Source: Flavobacterium sangjuense (lineage in GTDB: Bacteria > Bacteroidota > Bacteroidia > Flavobacteriales > Flavobacteriaceae). From it: DNA of 64,000 bases. This document shows positions 1 to 9,285 of this stretch, one piece after another (positions within the stretch are counted from its first letter, which is position 1; each line of letters opens with the position of its first letter). The position numbers and the translations under genes are program-made. Under the pieces are notes generated by a model. It saw nothing but the letters and a program-made list of their open reading frames with translations. It made no database searches and had not been told where the DNA came from. The stretch covers positions 868,001-932,000 of the forward strand of contig NZ_CP038810.1 of the NCBI RefSeq assembly GCF_004797125.1, read 5' to 3'.

Positions 1-2
1 CC

Positions 3-200
3 AAAAGAGCTACAGCTATTGTGAATATTTTATCTGAAAACAGCGGAATCAGGAAACAAAATTTAACGGCTGCAGGTCGAGGTGAATTTGCACCAATAAT
101 GAGCAATGACACCAACGAAGGCAAAGCTAAAAATCGTAGAATTGAAGTTATTCTAACGCCAAAATTAGACGAGATTTCTAAAATGCTGAATGAGTTTTAA
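3..200 (+). CDS. OmpA-family protein, C-terminal end (partial)
   Basis: The reading frame is open from the window edge to a TAA at 198-200; only the last 65 residues are present. They read like the end of an OmpA/MotB-type peptidoglycan-binding domain: an alanine-rich helix (KRATAIVNIL), an AAGRGE turn, and the typical closing segment KNRRIEVILTP. This fold usually holds the outer membrane to peptidoglycan by binding diaminopimelate. A short tail (LDEISKMLNEF) follows the domain. The N-terminal part, and hence any beta-barrel, coiled coil or lipoprotein signal, lies outside the window. The aldo/keto reductase gene begins 15 bases downstream on the same strand and may be co-transcribed. Confidence 0.75.
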   Translation, partial: KRATAIVNILSENSGIRKQNLTAAGRGEFAPIMSNDTNEGKAKNRRIEVILTPKLDEISKMLNEF

Positions 201-215
201 CAGCACTGCATCAAA

Positions 216-1250
216 ATGAACTACACCACTTTACCCAATACTGCCATAAAAGTCAGCAAAGTTTGTCTGGGCACGATGACTTTTGGCGAACAAAATTCTG
301 AAAGCGATGCGCATTCCCAATTGGATTATGCTATTGAACAAGGCATTAATTTTATTGATACTGCCGAAATGTATCCGATTGCCGCGAGGCAAGAAACTCT
401 TGGACTTACCGAAAAATATATTGGAACTTGGTTAAAGAAATCAGGGAAAAGAGAAAACGTGGTTATTGCCACAAAAATTTCCGGGCCAAACAGAGGCATG
501 GGTTATATTAGAAACCCGTTAGATTTTTCAAAGAAAAGCATACACGAAGCGGTTGATTTGAGTTTAAAAAACCTTCAGACAGAATATATCGATTTGTATC
601 AAATGCACTGGCCGGAGCGTGTTATGAATATGTTTGGGCAACGTGGTCTAGCAAAAATTGACACCCAATGGCAGGAAAATTTCTTCGAAGTGTTGAGCGT
701 TTTTGACGGTTTAATCAAAGAAGGAAAGATAAAACATATTGGTGTTTCGAATGAAAACCCATATGGTGTAATGAAATTTATCAGCGAAAGCGAGAAACAT
801 AATTTACCCAGAATCGTTACGATTCAAAATCCCTTTTCGCTGTTGAACCGTTTGTATGAAGTTGGGCTTTCCGAAATTGGAATGCGCGAAAATGTTGGTT
901 TGTTGGCTTATTCTCCGTTGGGATTCAGCTTTTTGACAGGCAAACATTTGAACGGAATTTTACCAACATCACGTTTGGGATTGTTCCCGCAGTTTTCAAG
1001 ATATTCGAATGCGAATTGTCATAAAGCAACAAAATTATACAAGGAGTTAGCCGAATCAAATGGCTTGACTTTAACCCAAATGGCTTTGGCTTTTGTAAAC
1101 CGACAGGATTTTGTGACTTCAACAATTATTGGCGCGACAACTATGGAACAACTTCGTGAAAACATTGCGGCATTTGAAACCGTTCTGTCTCCGGAAGTTA
1201 TAAGTGAAATCAATAAAATTCAGGAATTAATTCCGAATCCTGCGCCTTAA
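216..1250 (+). CDS. aldo/keto reductase (Tas-like)
   Basis: A 344-residue cytoplasmic NADPH-dependent oxidoreductase of the aldo/keto reductase superfamily, closest in layout to the E. coli Tas protein: the start (MNYTTLPNT, KVCLGTMTFG) and the length fit. The catalytic tetrad can be placed at D48, Y53, K87 and H131, the last in QMHWPER. The late motif STIIGATTMEQL is the cofactor-phosphate binding region. The substrate cannot be read from sequence. The gene follows the OmpA-like gene by 15 bases. Its TAA directly abuts the stop codon of the convergent gene at 1251, so no intergenic terminator exists there. Confidence 0.88.
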   Translation: MNYTTLPNTAIKVSKVCLGTMTFGEQNSESDAHSQLDYAIEQGINFIDTAEMYPIAARQETLGLTEKYIGTWLKKSGKRENVVIATKISGPNRGMGYIRNPLDFSKKSIHEAVDLSLKNLQTEYIDLYQMHWPERVMNMFGQRGLAKIDTQWQENFFEVLSVFDGLIKEGKIKHIGVSNENPYGVMKFISESEKHNLPRIVTIQNPFSLLNRLYEVGLSEIGMRENVGLLAYSPLGFSFLTGKHLNGILPTSRLGLFPQFSRYSNANCHKATKLYKELAESNGLTLTQMALAFVNRQDFVTSTIIGATTMEQLRENIAAFETVLSPEVISEINKIQELIPNPAP

Positions 1251-2633
1251 TTATTCAACAATCAACTTAGACTGATAAAGATTTCCGGTTAAATCTTCAA
1301 CCGTAATCATATACAATCCGGCAGCTAAAGCGGCAATATTTACAGCAGGCGTTGTATCGTTATTCTCAACGGCTTTGGTCAAGACCAATTTGCCTGTTAA
1401 ATCAAAAATTTTCACTTTTGAAAGTGCTATTTCAGAACTGTTTTTAATAAAAACTTCTGTCTCCGCCGGATTTGGATATAAGCTTAAGCCGGCTTTAGTA
1501 AAGTCATTTACACCCATCGAAGTGTCGATAATTTTGTAAATCGTATTGGTCACCGCAACATAAAGTTCGCCATTCATATCTTCGCCAAAAGTATAAATCG
1601 AATAAGTATCACTAGTATTGTAACTCCACGTTATAGTTCCCGTATTGCTCAAGAAAGCAATCTCACCCGAACAATAATCGCCAAAGATATACTTACCTGA
1701 AAAATTTGGGTAAGCACTTCCCGTATAAGCATAACCACCGGTAATAGAACATCTGCCGGAAGCCTGAACGTATTGTGTAAACGGCGCTACGGTTGAGGCA
1801 TAAGGAGGACAAGGGCCTTGAGCACCGGGATAACTTGTATTGGCTTCGTAGCAATTCCATCCAAAATTCAATCCTGTATTTGGTAATGGGGAGGTAATTT
1901 TATTAAGCTCTTCAATCGCATTCTGACCTACATCGGCAATCCATAAATCACCATTCAGACGATTAAAAGAAAACTTCCAAGGGTTTCGCATACCGATAGC
2001 CCAAATTTCATCATTTCCGGCTACGCCCACATAAGGATTGGTCGGAGGTATGCCATAAGGTGAACCCGAATCAACATCGAGACGGAGCATTTTCCCTAAG
2101 TTTTCATTGATGTTTTGAGCTCTGTTACCAGGATCGCCACCGCTTCCACCATCTCCCATTCCGATATAGAGATAACCATCAGGGCCAAATTTTAAAGTAC
2201 CTCCATTGTGATTTGAATAAGGTTGCGGGATTGTCAGTAAAATGCTTGCGCTCGCGGCATTAGCCACATTAGGGTCGGCAGAAACTGAATAGCGGGCAAT
2301 AACGGTTGCACCATCACCAGCACGAGTATAATTTACATAAAAATAACCATTGGTAGCATAATTAGGATGAAACGCCAAACCCAACAATCCTCTTTCACCA
2401 CCTGAAAGAATAGTAGCTGAGGTTAAGGTCAAAAACGGCGTGCTATTTACCGTTCCGTTGGTGTTTACAATTTTGATAATACCACCTTGCTGAACCACAA
2501 ACAGTCGGGCATCATTTGCAGGATGGGTGATTTCTACCGGAGAGGAAAAGCCGGTGGCAAAACTTTGTAAACCGATGACTTGGGCATTCGCAGAAAATGT
2601 AAAAAAGGAAACAATAAGTAATAACTTTTTCAT
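1251..2633 (-). CDS. PQQ-dependent sugar dehydrogenase-like (GSDH) protein with T9SS type A sorting domain
   Basis: A secreted 460-residue protein. The start chosen is the ATG at 2633, which gives a clean signal peptide (MKKLLLIVSFFTFSANAQ); the frame stays open 24 codons further upstream but that extension has no signal character. The body is a six-bladed GSDH-type propeller: HPANDARLFVVQQGG, a GERGLLGLAFHP blade and a glycine/aspartate-rich loop (YIGMGDGGSGGDPGNRAQ) typical of soluble aldose dehydrogenases. The last ~75 residues (SLYPNPAETEVFI through YMITVED to KLIVE) are a type A C-terminal sorting domain, so export by the type IX system to the cell surface or medium is expected. Use of PQQ is inferred from family, not shown. 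Confidence 0.85.
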   Translation of the reverse strand: MKKLLLIVSFFTFSANAQVIGLQSFATGFSSPVEITHPANDARLFVVQQGGIIKIVNTNGTVNSTPFLTLTSATILSGGERGLLGLAFHPNYATNGYFYVNYTRAGDGATVIARYSVSADPNVANAASASILLTIPQPYSNHNGGTLKFGPDGYLYIGMGDGGSGGDPGNRAQNINENLGKMLRLDVDSGSPYGIPPTNPYVGVAGNDEIWAIGMRNPWKFSFNRLNGDLWIADVGQNAIEELNKITSPLPNTGLNFGWNCYEANTSYPGAQGPCPPYASTVAPFTQYVQASGRCSITGGYAYTGSAYPNFSGKYIFGDYCSGEIAFLSNTGTITWSYNTSDTYSIYTFGEDMNGELYVAVTNTIYKIIDTSMGVNDFTKAGLSLYPNPAETEVFIKNSSEIALSKVKIFDLTGKLVLTKAVENNDTTPAVNIAALAAGLYMITVEDLTGNLYQSKLIVE

Positions 2634-2694
2634 AGTAGGATTTTTTAATTTTCGTAAAGTTAGAAATAAAAAGTTTATAATCATACTGTTGCAG

Positions 2695-2723
2695 AAAAAA
2701 CGCAACCGGTTAGGATTGCGTTT
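2695..2723 (-). terminator. rho-independent terminator of the MuiA-family gene
   Basis: Arms AAACGCAA and TTGCGTTT (8 bp) enclose a 10-base loop. On the minus strand the stem is followed by a run of six T. It lies just past the stop codon at 2730 and before the GSDH-like gene, so the two genes are probably separate transcripts. Confidence 0.7.
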
Positions 2724-2729
2724 CTGATT

Positions 2730-4559
2730 TTATAGATTGTCTATGATTTTGTCTTTGGGATATTTGACTTTATAACTTATCCTGATTTTTTTGGTTTCAT
2801 TCGGATTGAGTTTTAAATCCCAGGTTAATATTCCTGTTTCTTTGTTTTCTTTGGCATTACTGTTTTCCAATAATTCAATTTCAATTTCTTTATCTGTGCT
2901 TAATGGATATTGGTCTTTTAGCATAATGTCTGCGGCTTCTTTTTTATTATTTCTAACAGTGATATCATACGTAAAGGTTTGTTCTTTTTTAGAAGATAAA
3001 AATCGTGTTCCCGATTTGTCCACTACTTTTTCGCGTTTGATGGAGATTTTTTTATCTCTTCCCATACTCAGATTCAAGGTGTCTGAAGTTTGATTTGGAT
3101 TGATCATTGTCTTACCTACATACAATCCTTCAAAGATAATATTGGCTTCGCCCGGCAATAAATTATATTTCGAATAATCATTGATTTCTGCCAAAAGAAA
3201 TGCTTCTTTTTCAACTCTTGGTGCAGCATAATATTTATAAGTTGCCGGCAATTTGATTTCTTTTAGCGCAACACTGTGCGGTTTACCATTAGACAAAACA
3301 TCATAAGGAATATCGATATCAAAAGAAACGTTGAGCTGGTTTTCGTTGATTTCGGTATAATCATCCATACCTTGTTTGGTCGTAACAAGAATAACTCCAT
3401 TGCTTCCTCTACTTCCATAAATAGCCGTAGCAGAAGCATCCTTTAAAACATTCATTTTTTTAATAGTTTGAGGCGGAATTTGTCCAAATGTTTCTGCATC
3501 TGTTGGAACTCCATCAACAATATACAAAGGATTACTATTTCCATTAACAGAACCAAATCCACGAATACGAATTGTCTCATCGCTACCCGGAGCTCCAGAA
3601 CCCTTAGCTACATTAACACCTGCCATTTGTCCTTGCAAGGAATTCAATACGGAATTTTTATCTCCATTCCTATACGAATATCCGTAGTTTGGATTTCCAT
3701 ATCTCAAAAACCAAGAGCTCAACAAAGGTGCCTGATTGTTCTGATTTGGATTTCCTGATGATAAGGTTAGATTTACTTTTTTCCAATCAATTCCTGTGTT
3801 TTGTGTTACTTGTGCTTTGTACATCATATTAATTGGCGATGTAATATTTTCGGCACGCAAATCATAAAACGGTGCCCATGAAGCATTGTTGGTAATATAA
3901 TTGATGTCCAAATTCACTACGCCTGCGATTTCATTCATCACCTGAATAATCAGTTTTCCTTTGGAACTTTTCTCTTCTTTTTTGGTGTTGATTTCCAGTT
4001 TTTCGTTAAGGCTTATAAATTTTTTATTGAGCTTGGCTTCTTTTTCCTGTAATGCAACGACCGCATTATCGAGTTCGCTTCGTTTAGTTTTGTAGAAATC
4101 TACCAATTTCATCAATTCGGTTACATTCAAACCCGTATTGGCTCCACCGACCGTTTGATTAGCATCTAATAGTGCAATTGCTTGTTGGTTAGAATAGGTT
4201 TCAATCTGAACTTTTTTGATTTCCTTTTGAACAATTGAAATACTGTCACGCACCTTTTTAATCGCTGGATTGGTTTCATCAATTTCGTATTCCGAAATAT
4301 AATTTTGTGTAAACTGTACCGATAAAACGGTTACCGAATTCGGTGCTCCAATTTGCACAGTGCTTTCGTTCAAATAGTCGGCGACATTTTTTATCACGAT
4401 TTCACTCGTTCCCGAAGGAAGATTTACAGTAGCGGTTTGCGATAATTCGGCAGCATTAAAATATACCGTTGCGGCTTTGACTTTGGCTGTGGTAAAAATT
4501 GGTTTCTGGGCAAAACTTATTGCTGAAATCAAAAATAAAAGAAAGGTTAATTGTTTCAT
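2730..4559 (-). CDS. MuiA-family (DUF4140/DUF4139) protein with inserted TonB-plug-like segment
   Basis: 609 residues with an export signal ([18 protein letters not shown]). The N-terminal part ([19 protein letters not shown], about residues 25-75) is the DUF4140 region, followed by a helical coiled-coil stretch (about 100-205) and a DUF4139 beta-rich region that resumes after residue ~400 and runs to the end, as in the 'mucoidy inhibitor A' family. Between the DUF4139 halves, residues about 300-395 resemble the plug of SusC/RagA-type TonB-dependent receptors: [31 protein letters not shown] and [17 protein letters not shown]. No beta-barrel follows. It is the last gene of an apparent run SIMPL protein, vWA protein, this gene. 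The function of the family is not known; an envelope role is inferred from the signal peptide and neighbours. Confidence 0.82.
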   Translation of the reverse strand: MKQLTFLLFLISAISFAQKPIFTTAKVKAATVYFNAAELSQTATVNLPSGTSEIVIKNVADYLNESTVQIGAPNSVTVLSVQFTQNYISEYEIDETNPAIKKVRDSISIVQKEIKKVQIETYSNQQAIALLDANQTVGGANTGLNVTELMKLVDFYKTKRSELDNAVVALQEKEAKLNKKFISLNEKLEINTKKEEKSSKGKLIIQVMNEIAGVVNLDINYITNNASWAPFYDLRAENITSPINMMYKAQVTQNTGIDWKKVNLTLSSGNPNQNNQAPLLSSWFLRYGNPNYGYSYRNGDKNSVLNSLQGQMAGVNVAKGSGAPGSDETIRIRGFGSVNGNSNPLYIVDGVPTDAETFGQIPPQTIKKMNVLKDASATAIYGSRGSNGVILVTTKQGMDDYTEINENQLNVSFDIDIPYDVLSNGKPHSVALKEIKLPATYKYYAAPRVEKEAFLLAEINDYSKYNLLPGEANIIFEGLYVGKTMINPNQTSDTLNLSMGRDKKISIKREKVVDKSGTRFLSSKKEQTFTYDITVRNNKKEAADIMLKDQYPLSTDKEIEIELLENSNAKENKETGILTWDLKLNPNETKKIRISYKVKYPKDKIIDNL

Positions 4560-4621
4560 GGTTTATGATTTAATGTTTAAATATATAACAAAAAGTTGGA
4601 AAAGATTCGTGTTAAAATTGG

Positions 4622-4646
4622 AAAAGCCATGGTATAAAACCATAGC
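4622..4646 (-). terminator. possible terminator after the vWA lipoprotein gene
   Basis: An 8-bp stem (GCCATGGT at 4626-4633 with ACCATAGC at 4639-4646, one G-T pair on the minus strand) with a 5-base loop, followed on the minus strand by only four T. It could attenuate rather than end transcription into the MuiA-family gene. Confidence 0.4.
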
Positions 4647-4671
4647 CTTCCCACAATCACAATCAACCTCA

Positions 4672-5829
4672 TTACTCAATTGTATATCCTTTTGCTTTTG
4701 CCAAAGTAACTATTGATGAACTGATGGCGTTGCCTAAATCGTCTTGTGATTTTGTTTTTTTGGCTTCGGCATCAATAAATTCCTGACGCTTTTTGGCTAA
4801 TTCGCTGATTTCTTTTTGGATTTTTTCTCTTTCGACAGCTTTTTCAGCGACTATTTGTTTGATTTCTTCTTTGCTTTTGTTTTGATATTCTTTTGGCAAT
4901 TCTTCTTTTTTAAGCTTGGTAATAGCATCTTTGTCCTGTTTTACTTTGTCAACCAAGTCCCAGCTTTCGTTTTTATAAACCGCTTTAGATTTACTTACTG
5001 CACGTTCTGTTTTGTTGGATTTGGAAACACTTTCTGCATTTTGATCCTGCACAGCCTGACTCATTTTTTTCGATTCACCAAGATATCCGTAACCTACATA
5101 AGTGGTGTTGATTTTGTCATTGCATTTAGAAATCTGGTCATCATAAGGCGTTGCGATATATTGAACTACTTGGTTGGAATCGATATTAAAATACTTTCCT
5201 TTTCCGGCGTCTGCACCATCTTTCCATAATAATTGTACACCTGTAGATTGGTTTCCACAAAAGATGGTATTCACATAAATATTGTTTTGCAACGCTTTGT
5301 TTATGGATTCTTTGTAATTAACTCCGCCCTGATTAAAACCTTCATTTCCGGCTATGTAAACGAGTTTCATATTTGAAGTTCCATCATCCCATTTGAGTTG
5401 CTTTGTTGCATCCTGAATTACAGCACCACAATATTCGTTGCCACCATTGGTTCTTAATGAAAACAGCTTTTCTGATATCAAATCCAAATCGGTTGTGAGT
5501 GGTGTTACCTGTCTGATGAAATTGACATCTGGTGATAAATTATCATTTCCATATTCATAAAGTGCAATCTCAATATTTGGCGTTTTACCATCATATTTTA
5601 ATGTCGTCAAAGTATTTACAATATTCCAAAGTCGGGATTTTGCCTGGTCAATTAAACCATCCATACTGTTAGAGGTATCAAGTAATAATGCTACCTGAAT
5701 TTTGGTGTCGCTTGTTGTTACTGGCTTTTCTACTGGTTTTACAGCTAAAGGTTTTGCATTAGAATTGTTGCAGCTGGCAAAGGTTAAAACGGATGTCAGC
5801 AAGCTTGCTAAAAAAAGTGTTGATTTCAT
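4672..5829 (-). CDS. vWA-domain lipoprotein
   Basis: 385 residues. The start has a lipoprotein signal (LTSVLTFASC) with the lipidated cysteine at residue 20, so it should be anchored in a membrane, probably the outer one. Residues ~44-250 form a von Willebrand A domain with the metal-site signature DTSNSM (D51, S53, S55) in VALLLDTSNSMDG. The C-terminal third is highly charged and helical (KEEIKQIVAEKAVEREKIQK), likely a coiled coil. vWA domains generally mediate metal-dependent protein binding; the partner is unknown. The SIMPL-domain gene ends 19 bases upstream, pointing to co-transcription. Confidence 0.82.
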   Translation of the reverse strand: MKSTLFLASLLTSVLTFASCNNSNAKPLAVKPVEKPVTTSDTKIQVALLLDTSNSMDGLIDQAKSRLWNIVNTLTTLKYDGKTPNIEIALYEYGNDNLSPDVNFIRQVTPLTTDLDLISEKLFSLRTNGGNEYCGAVIQDATKQLKWDDGTSNMKLVYIAGNEGFNQGGVNYKESINKALQNNIYVNTIFCGNQSTGVQLLWKDGADAGKGKYFNIDSNQVVQYIATPYDDQISKCNDKINTTYVGYGYLGESKKMSQAVQDQNAESVSKSNKTERAVSKSKAVYKNESWDLVDKVKQDKDAITKLKKEELPKEYQNKSKEEIKQIVAEKAVEREKIQKEISELAKKRQEFIDAEAKKTKSQDDLGNAISSSIVTLAKAKGYTIE

Positions 5830-5848
5830 GATTTCTGTTATTTAAAGG

Positions 5849-6568
5849 TTATTTGATTTTGAATTTTGCTTTTACTTCATAGCGGAGTTTTATCTGACCC
5901 GCGTTATCAATAGCACCATCGTCATAGGATGAATTATTGGATACAACCGAGTTGCTCACATTACTGGTGAAACTTTGCCTGCCATACCAAAAATTATTGT
6001 AGTTTGTATTGACTTCCGGCAATTCTTCTGCCGAAAGTAAACCGTCGATTTCTTCGCCAACGCTTTCCAGCAGATAAGTAGCTTTGGCTTTCGCCGCTTT
6101 CATCGCTTCTATTTTTACTTCTTTGCGTAAACGCTGAATTTCATTATGAGTGGTTTTTGAAATGCGGATACTCTGCGTATATTTATCATTTAAATCTTCT
6201 ACCAGTTGCAGGAAATTGGTTTTGCTGTTCAGCTTTAGTGTAATGGTTTTGGTTCGGTAGCTTGCGTTTCGGTAATTCCACCAGTACCACCAGTACCAAT
6301 TGTTGTTGGTGCTATCTAAAGACAGTGTTTTGGTATCGATTTTGTTTTTCTTCAGTATTTTATAAAAGTCGTTTTGAATGTCATCCAGCTTTACTTTCTT
6401 TCCGCCATCGTCATATTCGCCAAGGACAATTTCAAGTTCAATTTCATCTGGATTAATGCTCATTTCTGCGCTGCCTGTTACTTCAATAAATTTTCGGGTA
6501 TCGAGATTTTGTGCGTTAGCAACAGACAAAGTTACCGTTAGGAATAAAGCTAAAAAGTATGTTTTCAT
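5849..6568 (-). CDS. SIMPL (DUF541) domain protein
   Basis: 239 residues with a cleavable signal peptide (LTVTLSVANAQ), so periplasmic or outer-membrane associated. The SIMPL domain is recognisable from FIEVTGSAEMSINPDEIELE near the start, through the helical middle (AMKAAKAKATYLLESVGEE), to the closing strand IKLRYEVKAKFKIK. Residues 91-97 read WYWWYWW, an extremely aromatic insertion inside the domain. It is the first gene of the run leading to the vWA and MuiA-like genes. A TAnnTTTG-type promoter element lies 26 bases upstream. The molecular role of SIMPL proteins in this phylum is not established. Confidence 0.82.
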   Translation of the reverse strand: MKTYFLALFLTVTLSVANAQNLDTRKFIEVTGSAEMSINPDEIELEIVLGEYDDGGKKVKLDDIQNDFYKILKKNKIDTKTLSLDSTNNNWYWWYWWNYRNASYRTKTITLKLNSKTNFLQLVEDLNDKYTQSIRISKTTHNEIQRLRKEVKIEAMKAAKAKATYLLESVGEEIDGLLSAEELPEVNTNYNNFWYGRQSFTSNVSNSVVSNNSSYDDGAIDNAGQIKLRYEVKAKFKIK

Positions 6569-6593
6569 ATTAGTATTTTTGATGATTACAGCA

Positions 6594-6601
6594 CAAACTT
6601 A
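6594..6601 (-). promoter_or_regulatory. -7 promoter element upstream of the SIMPL gene
   Basis: On the minus strand this reads TAAGTTTG, a full match to the Bacteroidota -7 consensus TAnnTTTG. A TTG-type -33 partner at normal spacing is not evident; the nearest is 26 bases away. Confidence 0.45.
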
Positions 6602-6717
6602 ATACTAGAAAAAACTGCTTTTTCAGCCAAAGTGTGAAATGGCTTTTTGACTTGGTGAAACCATTTGTACAGCGATTTTAAATTGATTTACTTTACATTA
6701 TTAATAGTATTGATAGG

Positions 6718-8541
6718 ATGCGTTCGATTTCATATGTTTTTAGTTTGGGCTTATTGCTGTTTTTGTTTCCGTTGGAGATGAAATCACAGGATACTATTCC
6801 CCCAAAAAAGCAAATGTTATATGAGTCTAAAACCAGTAAAAAAGCTAAAGAATTAACCACTGCTTTAGATAAAAATGATGAAGCACAAATTGCTAAAAAC
6901 TATGAAGATTTAGCAAAGCAATTCATAGACAAAGGCGACAATGTAAAAGGGGAATTATATCTAAAAAGAGCACTTCTCAGTTACACAAAACTGAAACAAA
7001 ATGATGATAAAGCCAGAGTCAGCAGAAACTTAGCCAAAATTCAGGAAAGCCAGAAAAAATTTGTAGAAGCATCCGGTAATTATAAAGAAGCAAGCGAAGT
7101 TGCAGAAGATAAAAAAGACGAGGAACTAAACAAAAATGATTTTAAACGATTAAACAGTTCTTCCAATTCTGAAGCTCAAAAAGGCTATCTGAATTCCAAT
7201 ATCAAGATTTTAGAAAAGTCAGATAAAAAAGAAGAACTGTCCGACGCATATGTCCAAAAAGCGGAAACCAGTTTAAAATCTAACGACACAGACGACGCCA
7301 TTCAAAGTTATAATCAGGCTCTGACATTTGCCAAGGACAAACCTAGTAAAGTAATAGAGATTAAAAATAAAATCGCTACGGTTTATGCATCAAAGAACGA
7401 GTTTGATAAAGCGATTTCCATCAACGAAACTATCTTAGAAGAAGCTCAAAAAAGCAATGATTTCGAAACCCAAATCAAGCAAAAGCAATTATTGGCGACC
7501 ATTTACTTCAAGAAAAGCGAACCCGAAAAAGCAGTTACTTCATTAAAAGAAGCCTATCTTTTAGCATCCAAAAAAGGAAATACAGCCGAAGTTAAAAAGA
7601 GTTTGTCCGCATTATTATCGTATTATAAAAGTCAGGGAAACGAAAAAGAAAGCATTGCTTTATACAACGATTTTTTTCAAAATTTTGACAACATCATTCA
7701 ATCGGACACGACATTAATTGATGCTAAATCGTTTCAAATCACCGAGGACAAAATCAAGCAGCTGGAGAAAGAAAAAACCCTGAAAGACGAATTGATTACG
7801 AGAAAAAACAGCTTTAATTATATGTTGATTGTCGCTGTGTTTTTACTACTGATCTTCTTCGGATTTATCGCCAAAGCTTTATATGCGATTAAGAAAAAGA
7901 ACAAAGAAATCGCTTTGCAATCGTTGCGCAGAGAAATGAATCCACACTTTATTTTCAACAGCCTCAATAGCGTCAACCAATTTATTTCGCAAAACAAAGA
8001 GCTGGAAGCCAATAAATACCTGACCAATTACTCCAATCTGATGCGTAATATGATGGAGAATTCTAACAAAGATTTTGTCACGCTGAGCAACGAAATTGAG
8101 CAGTTAAAAAAGTATCTCGACTTGGAACATCTTAGGTTTCATGACAAATTTGATTTCAAGATTGAAGTCGGTGAAACTTTAGATACCGATGCTGTTTTTG
8201 TCCCGAATATGATTATTCAGCCTCATTTAGAAAACGCCATCTGGCATGGATTGCGCTATAAGGAAACCAAAGGATTACTGCTGCTGAAATTTGAATTGAA
8301 GAAAGATAAAATTGTCGCAATTATTGACGATAACGGCATCGGTTTAACCAAAAGCAACGAACTCAAAACACAAAACCAAAAAGTGCATCAGTCACGCGGT
8401 TTGACTAATACAAAAGAGCGTATTGAACTGTTGAATGATTTGTACAAAAAAGAAATTACCTTTCAAATCAAAGAAAAAGAGTTGCCACAAACCGGAACTG
8501 TAGTCGAAATTATTTTTCCACACATCAACAAAATGTTATGA
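6718..8541 (+). CDS. TPR-containing LytS-type sensor histidine kinase
   Basis: 607 residues. A signal peptide or anchor (FSLGLLLFLFPLEMKSQ) is followed by about 300 residues of helical TPR-like repeats (KGELYLKRALLSYTKL, DDAIQSYNQALTFAK, KAISINETILEEAQK), placing the sensor outside the cytoplasm. A single membrane helix lies at about 366-390. The cytoplasmic part has the His_kinase (LytS/YehU) signature with the phospho-accepting H410 in MNPHFIFNSLNSV and a C-terminal ATPase domain (NMIIQPHLENAIWHG; DDNGIGL; QSRGLTNTKERIELL). The stop overlaps the start of the LytTR response regulator by four bases, which marks them as a two-component pair. The signal sensed is unknown. Confidence 0.92.
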   Translation: MRSISYVFSLGLLLFLFPLEMKSQDTIPPKKQMLYESKTSKKAKELTTALDKNDEAQIAKNYEDLAKQFIDKGDNVKGELYLKRALLSYTKLKQNDDKARVSRNLAKIQESQKKFVEASGNYKEASEVAEDKKDEELNKNDFKRLNSSSNSEAQKGYLNSNIKILEKSDKKEELSDAYVQKAETSLKSNDTDDAIQSYNQALTFAKDKPSKVIEIKNKIATVYASKNEFDKAISINETILEEAQKSNDFETQIKQKQLLATIYFKKSEPEKAVTSLKEAYLLASKKGNTAEVKKSLSALLSYYKSQGNEKESIALYNDFFQNFDNIIQSDTTLIDAKSFQITEDKIKQLEKEKTLKDELITRKNSFNYMLIVAVFLLLIFFGFIAKALYAIKKKNKEIALQSLRREMNPHFIFNSLNSVNQFISQNKELEANKYLTNYSNLMRNMMENSNKDFVTLSNEIEQLKKYLDLEHLRFHDKFDFKIEVGETLDTDAVFVPNMIIQPHLENAIWHGLRYKETKGLLLLKFELKKDKIVAIIDDNGIGLTKSNELKTQNQKVHQSRGLTNTKERIELLNDLYKKEITFQIKEKELPQTGTVVEIIFPHINKML

Positions 8542-9284
8542 CAACAGCCAAAATTAAAAGCGTCATTGTTGAAGATGAAAAAGCGGCAAGAGAAGTACTC
8601 AAAAACTATTTGAGCAAATATTGTCCGCAGGTTGAAGTCATTGGCGAAGCAAAGAACATAAAAGAAGCAGTGCCGCTATTGCACGAAGTACAACCGCAAT
8701 TGGTTTTTTTGGATGTAGAAATGCCTTTTGGAAATGCTTTTGACGTTTTAGAAGCCTGTAAAGATTTGCGGTTTGAAACCATTTTTGTCACCGCTTTTTC
8801 GGAATATTCGCTGAAAGCATTGAACCAAAGTGCAGCTTATTACTTGCTGAAACCCATAAGCATTGAAGAGCTGATTGTGGCTGTAAACAAAGTCCAGCAG
8901 CAAATTGCCAATCATGAAATATTCGACCGAAATAAAATCATTGTGGAAAATTTCAGGGAAACCCAACCCGAAAAAAAGCAAGTGATTTTACCAACATTAG
9001 AAGGTTTTGAAGTGGTGAAAATGGAAGACATTGTTCGTCTTCGCGGAAACGGAAACTTCACCGATATTTATCTTTCTAACGGAAGCAAAAAAATGGTCTG
9101 TCGTTTTTTAAAACACTTTTCCGAGATTCTGCCTTACCCTTTTATGCGTGTTCATAAATCGCATATCATTAATGTGAACTTTGTAAAATCATATAATAAA
9201 GGCGGTTTTGTGACTTTGTTTGATGGAAGTGAAATTGAAATTTCGAGTACTTATAAAGAAGAATTCCTGAAAAAGTTTAAGTAG
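8538..9284 (+). CDS. LytTR-family response regulator
   Basis: 248 residues. An N-terminal receiver domain has acidic residues E12/D13, the phosphorylated D59 in LVFLDVEMP, T85 and K105. It is followed by a LytTR DNA-binding domain from about residue 145 (EDIVRLRGNGNFTDIYLSNG, then FMRVHKSHIINVNFVKSY). It overlaps the kinase gene by four bases (ATGA), indicating translational coupling and a cognate pair. LytTR regulators typically bind paired direct repeats at target promoters; none is obvious next to the gene itself. The stop lies one base from the convergent gene at 9286. Confidence 0.93.
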   Translation: MTTAKIKSVIVEDEKAAREVLKNYLSKYCPQVEVIGEAKNIKEAVPLLHEVQPQLVFLDVEMPFGNAFDVLEACKDLRFETIFVTAFSEYSLKALNQSAAYYLLKPISIEELIVAVNKVQQQIANHEIFDRNKIIVENFRETQPEKKQVILPTLEGFEVVKMEDIVRLRGNGNFTDIYLSNGSKKMVCRFLKHFSEILPYPFMRVHKSHIINVNFVKSYNKGGFVTLFDGSEIEISSTYKEEFLKKFK

Positions 9285-9285
9285 G

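Noticed and set aside
1251..1260. Terminator between the aldo/keto reductase and the convergent GSDH-like gene
   Set aside because: The stop codons are directly adjacent and no hairpin was found around them.
3372..3665. Separate TonB receptor gene fragment overlapping the MuiA-family gene
   Set aside because: The plug-like segment is in the same frame with no stop, so it is part of the MuiA-family protein.
4816..5229. 137-codon open frame on the plus strand
   Set aside because: It is antisense to the charged coiled-coil part of the vWA gene (Lys/Glu codons read as Phe/Leu), with no start signal or known domain.
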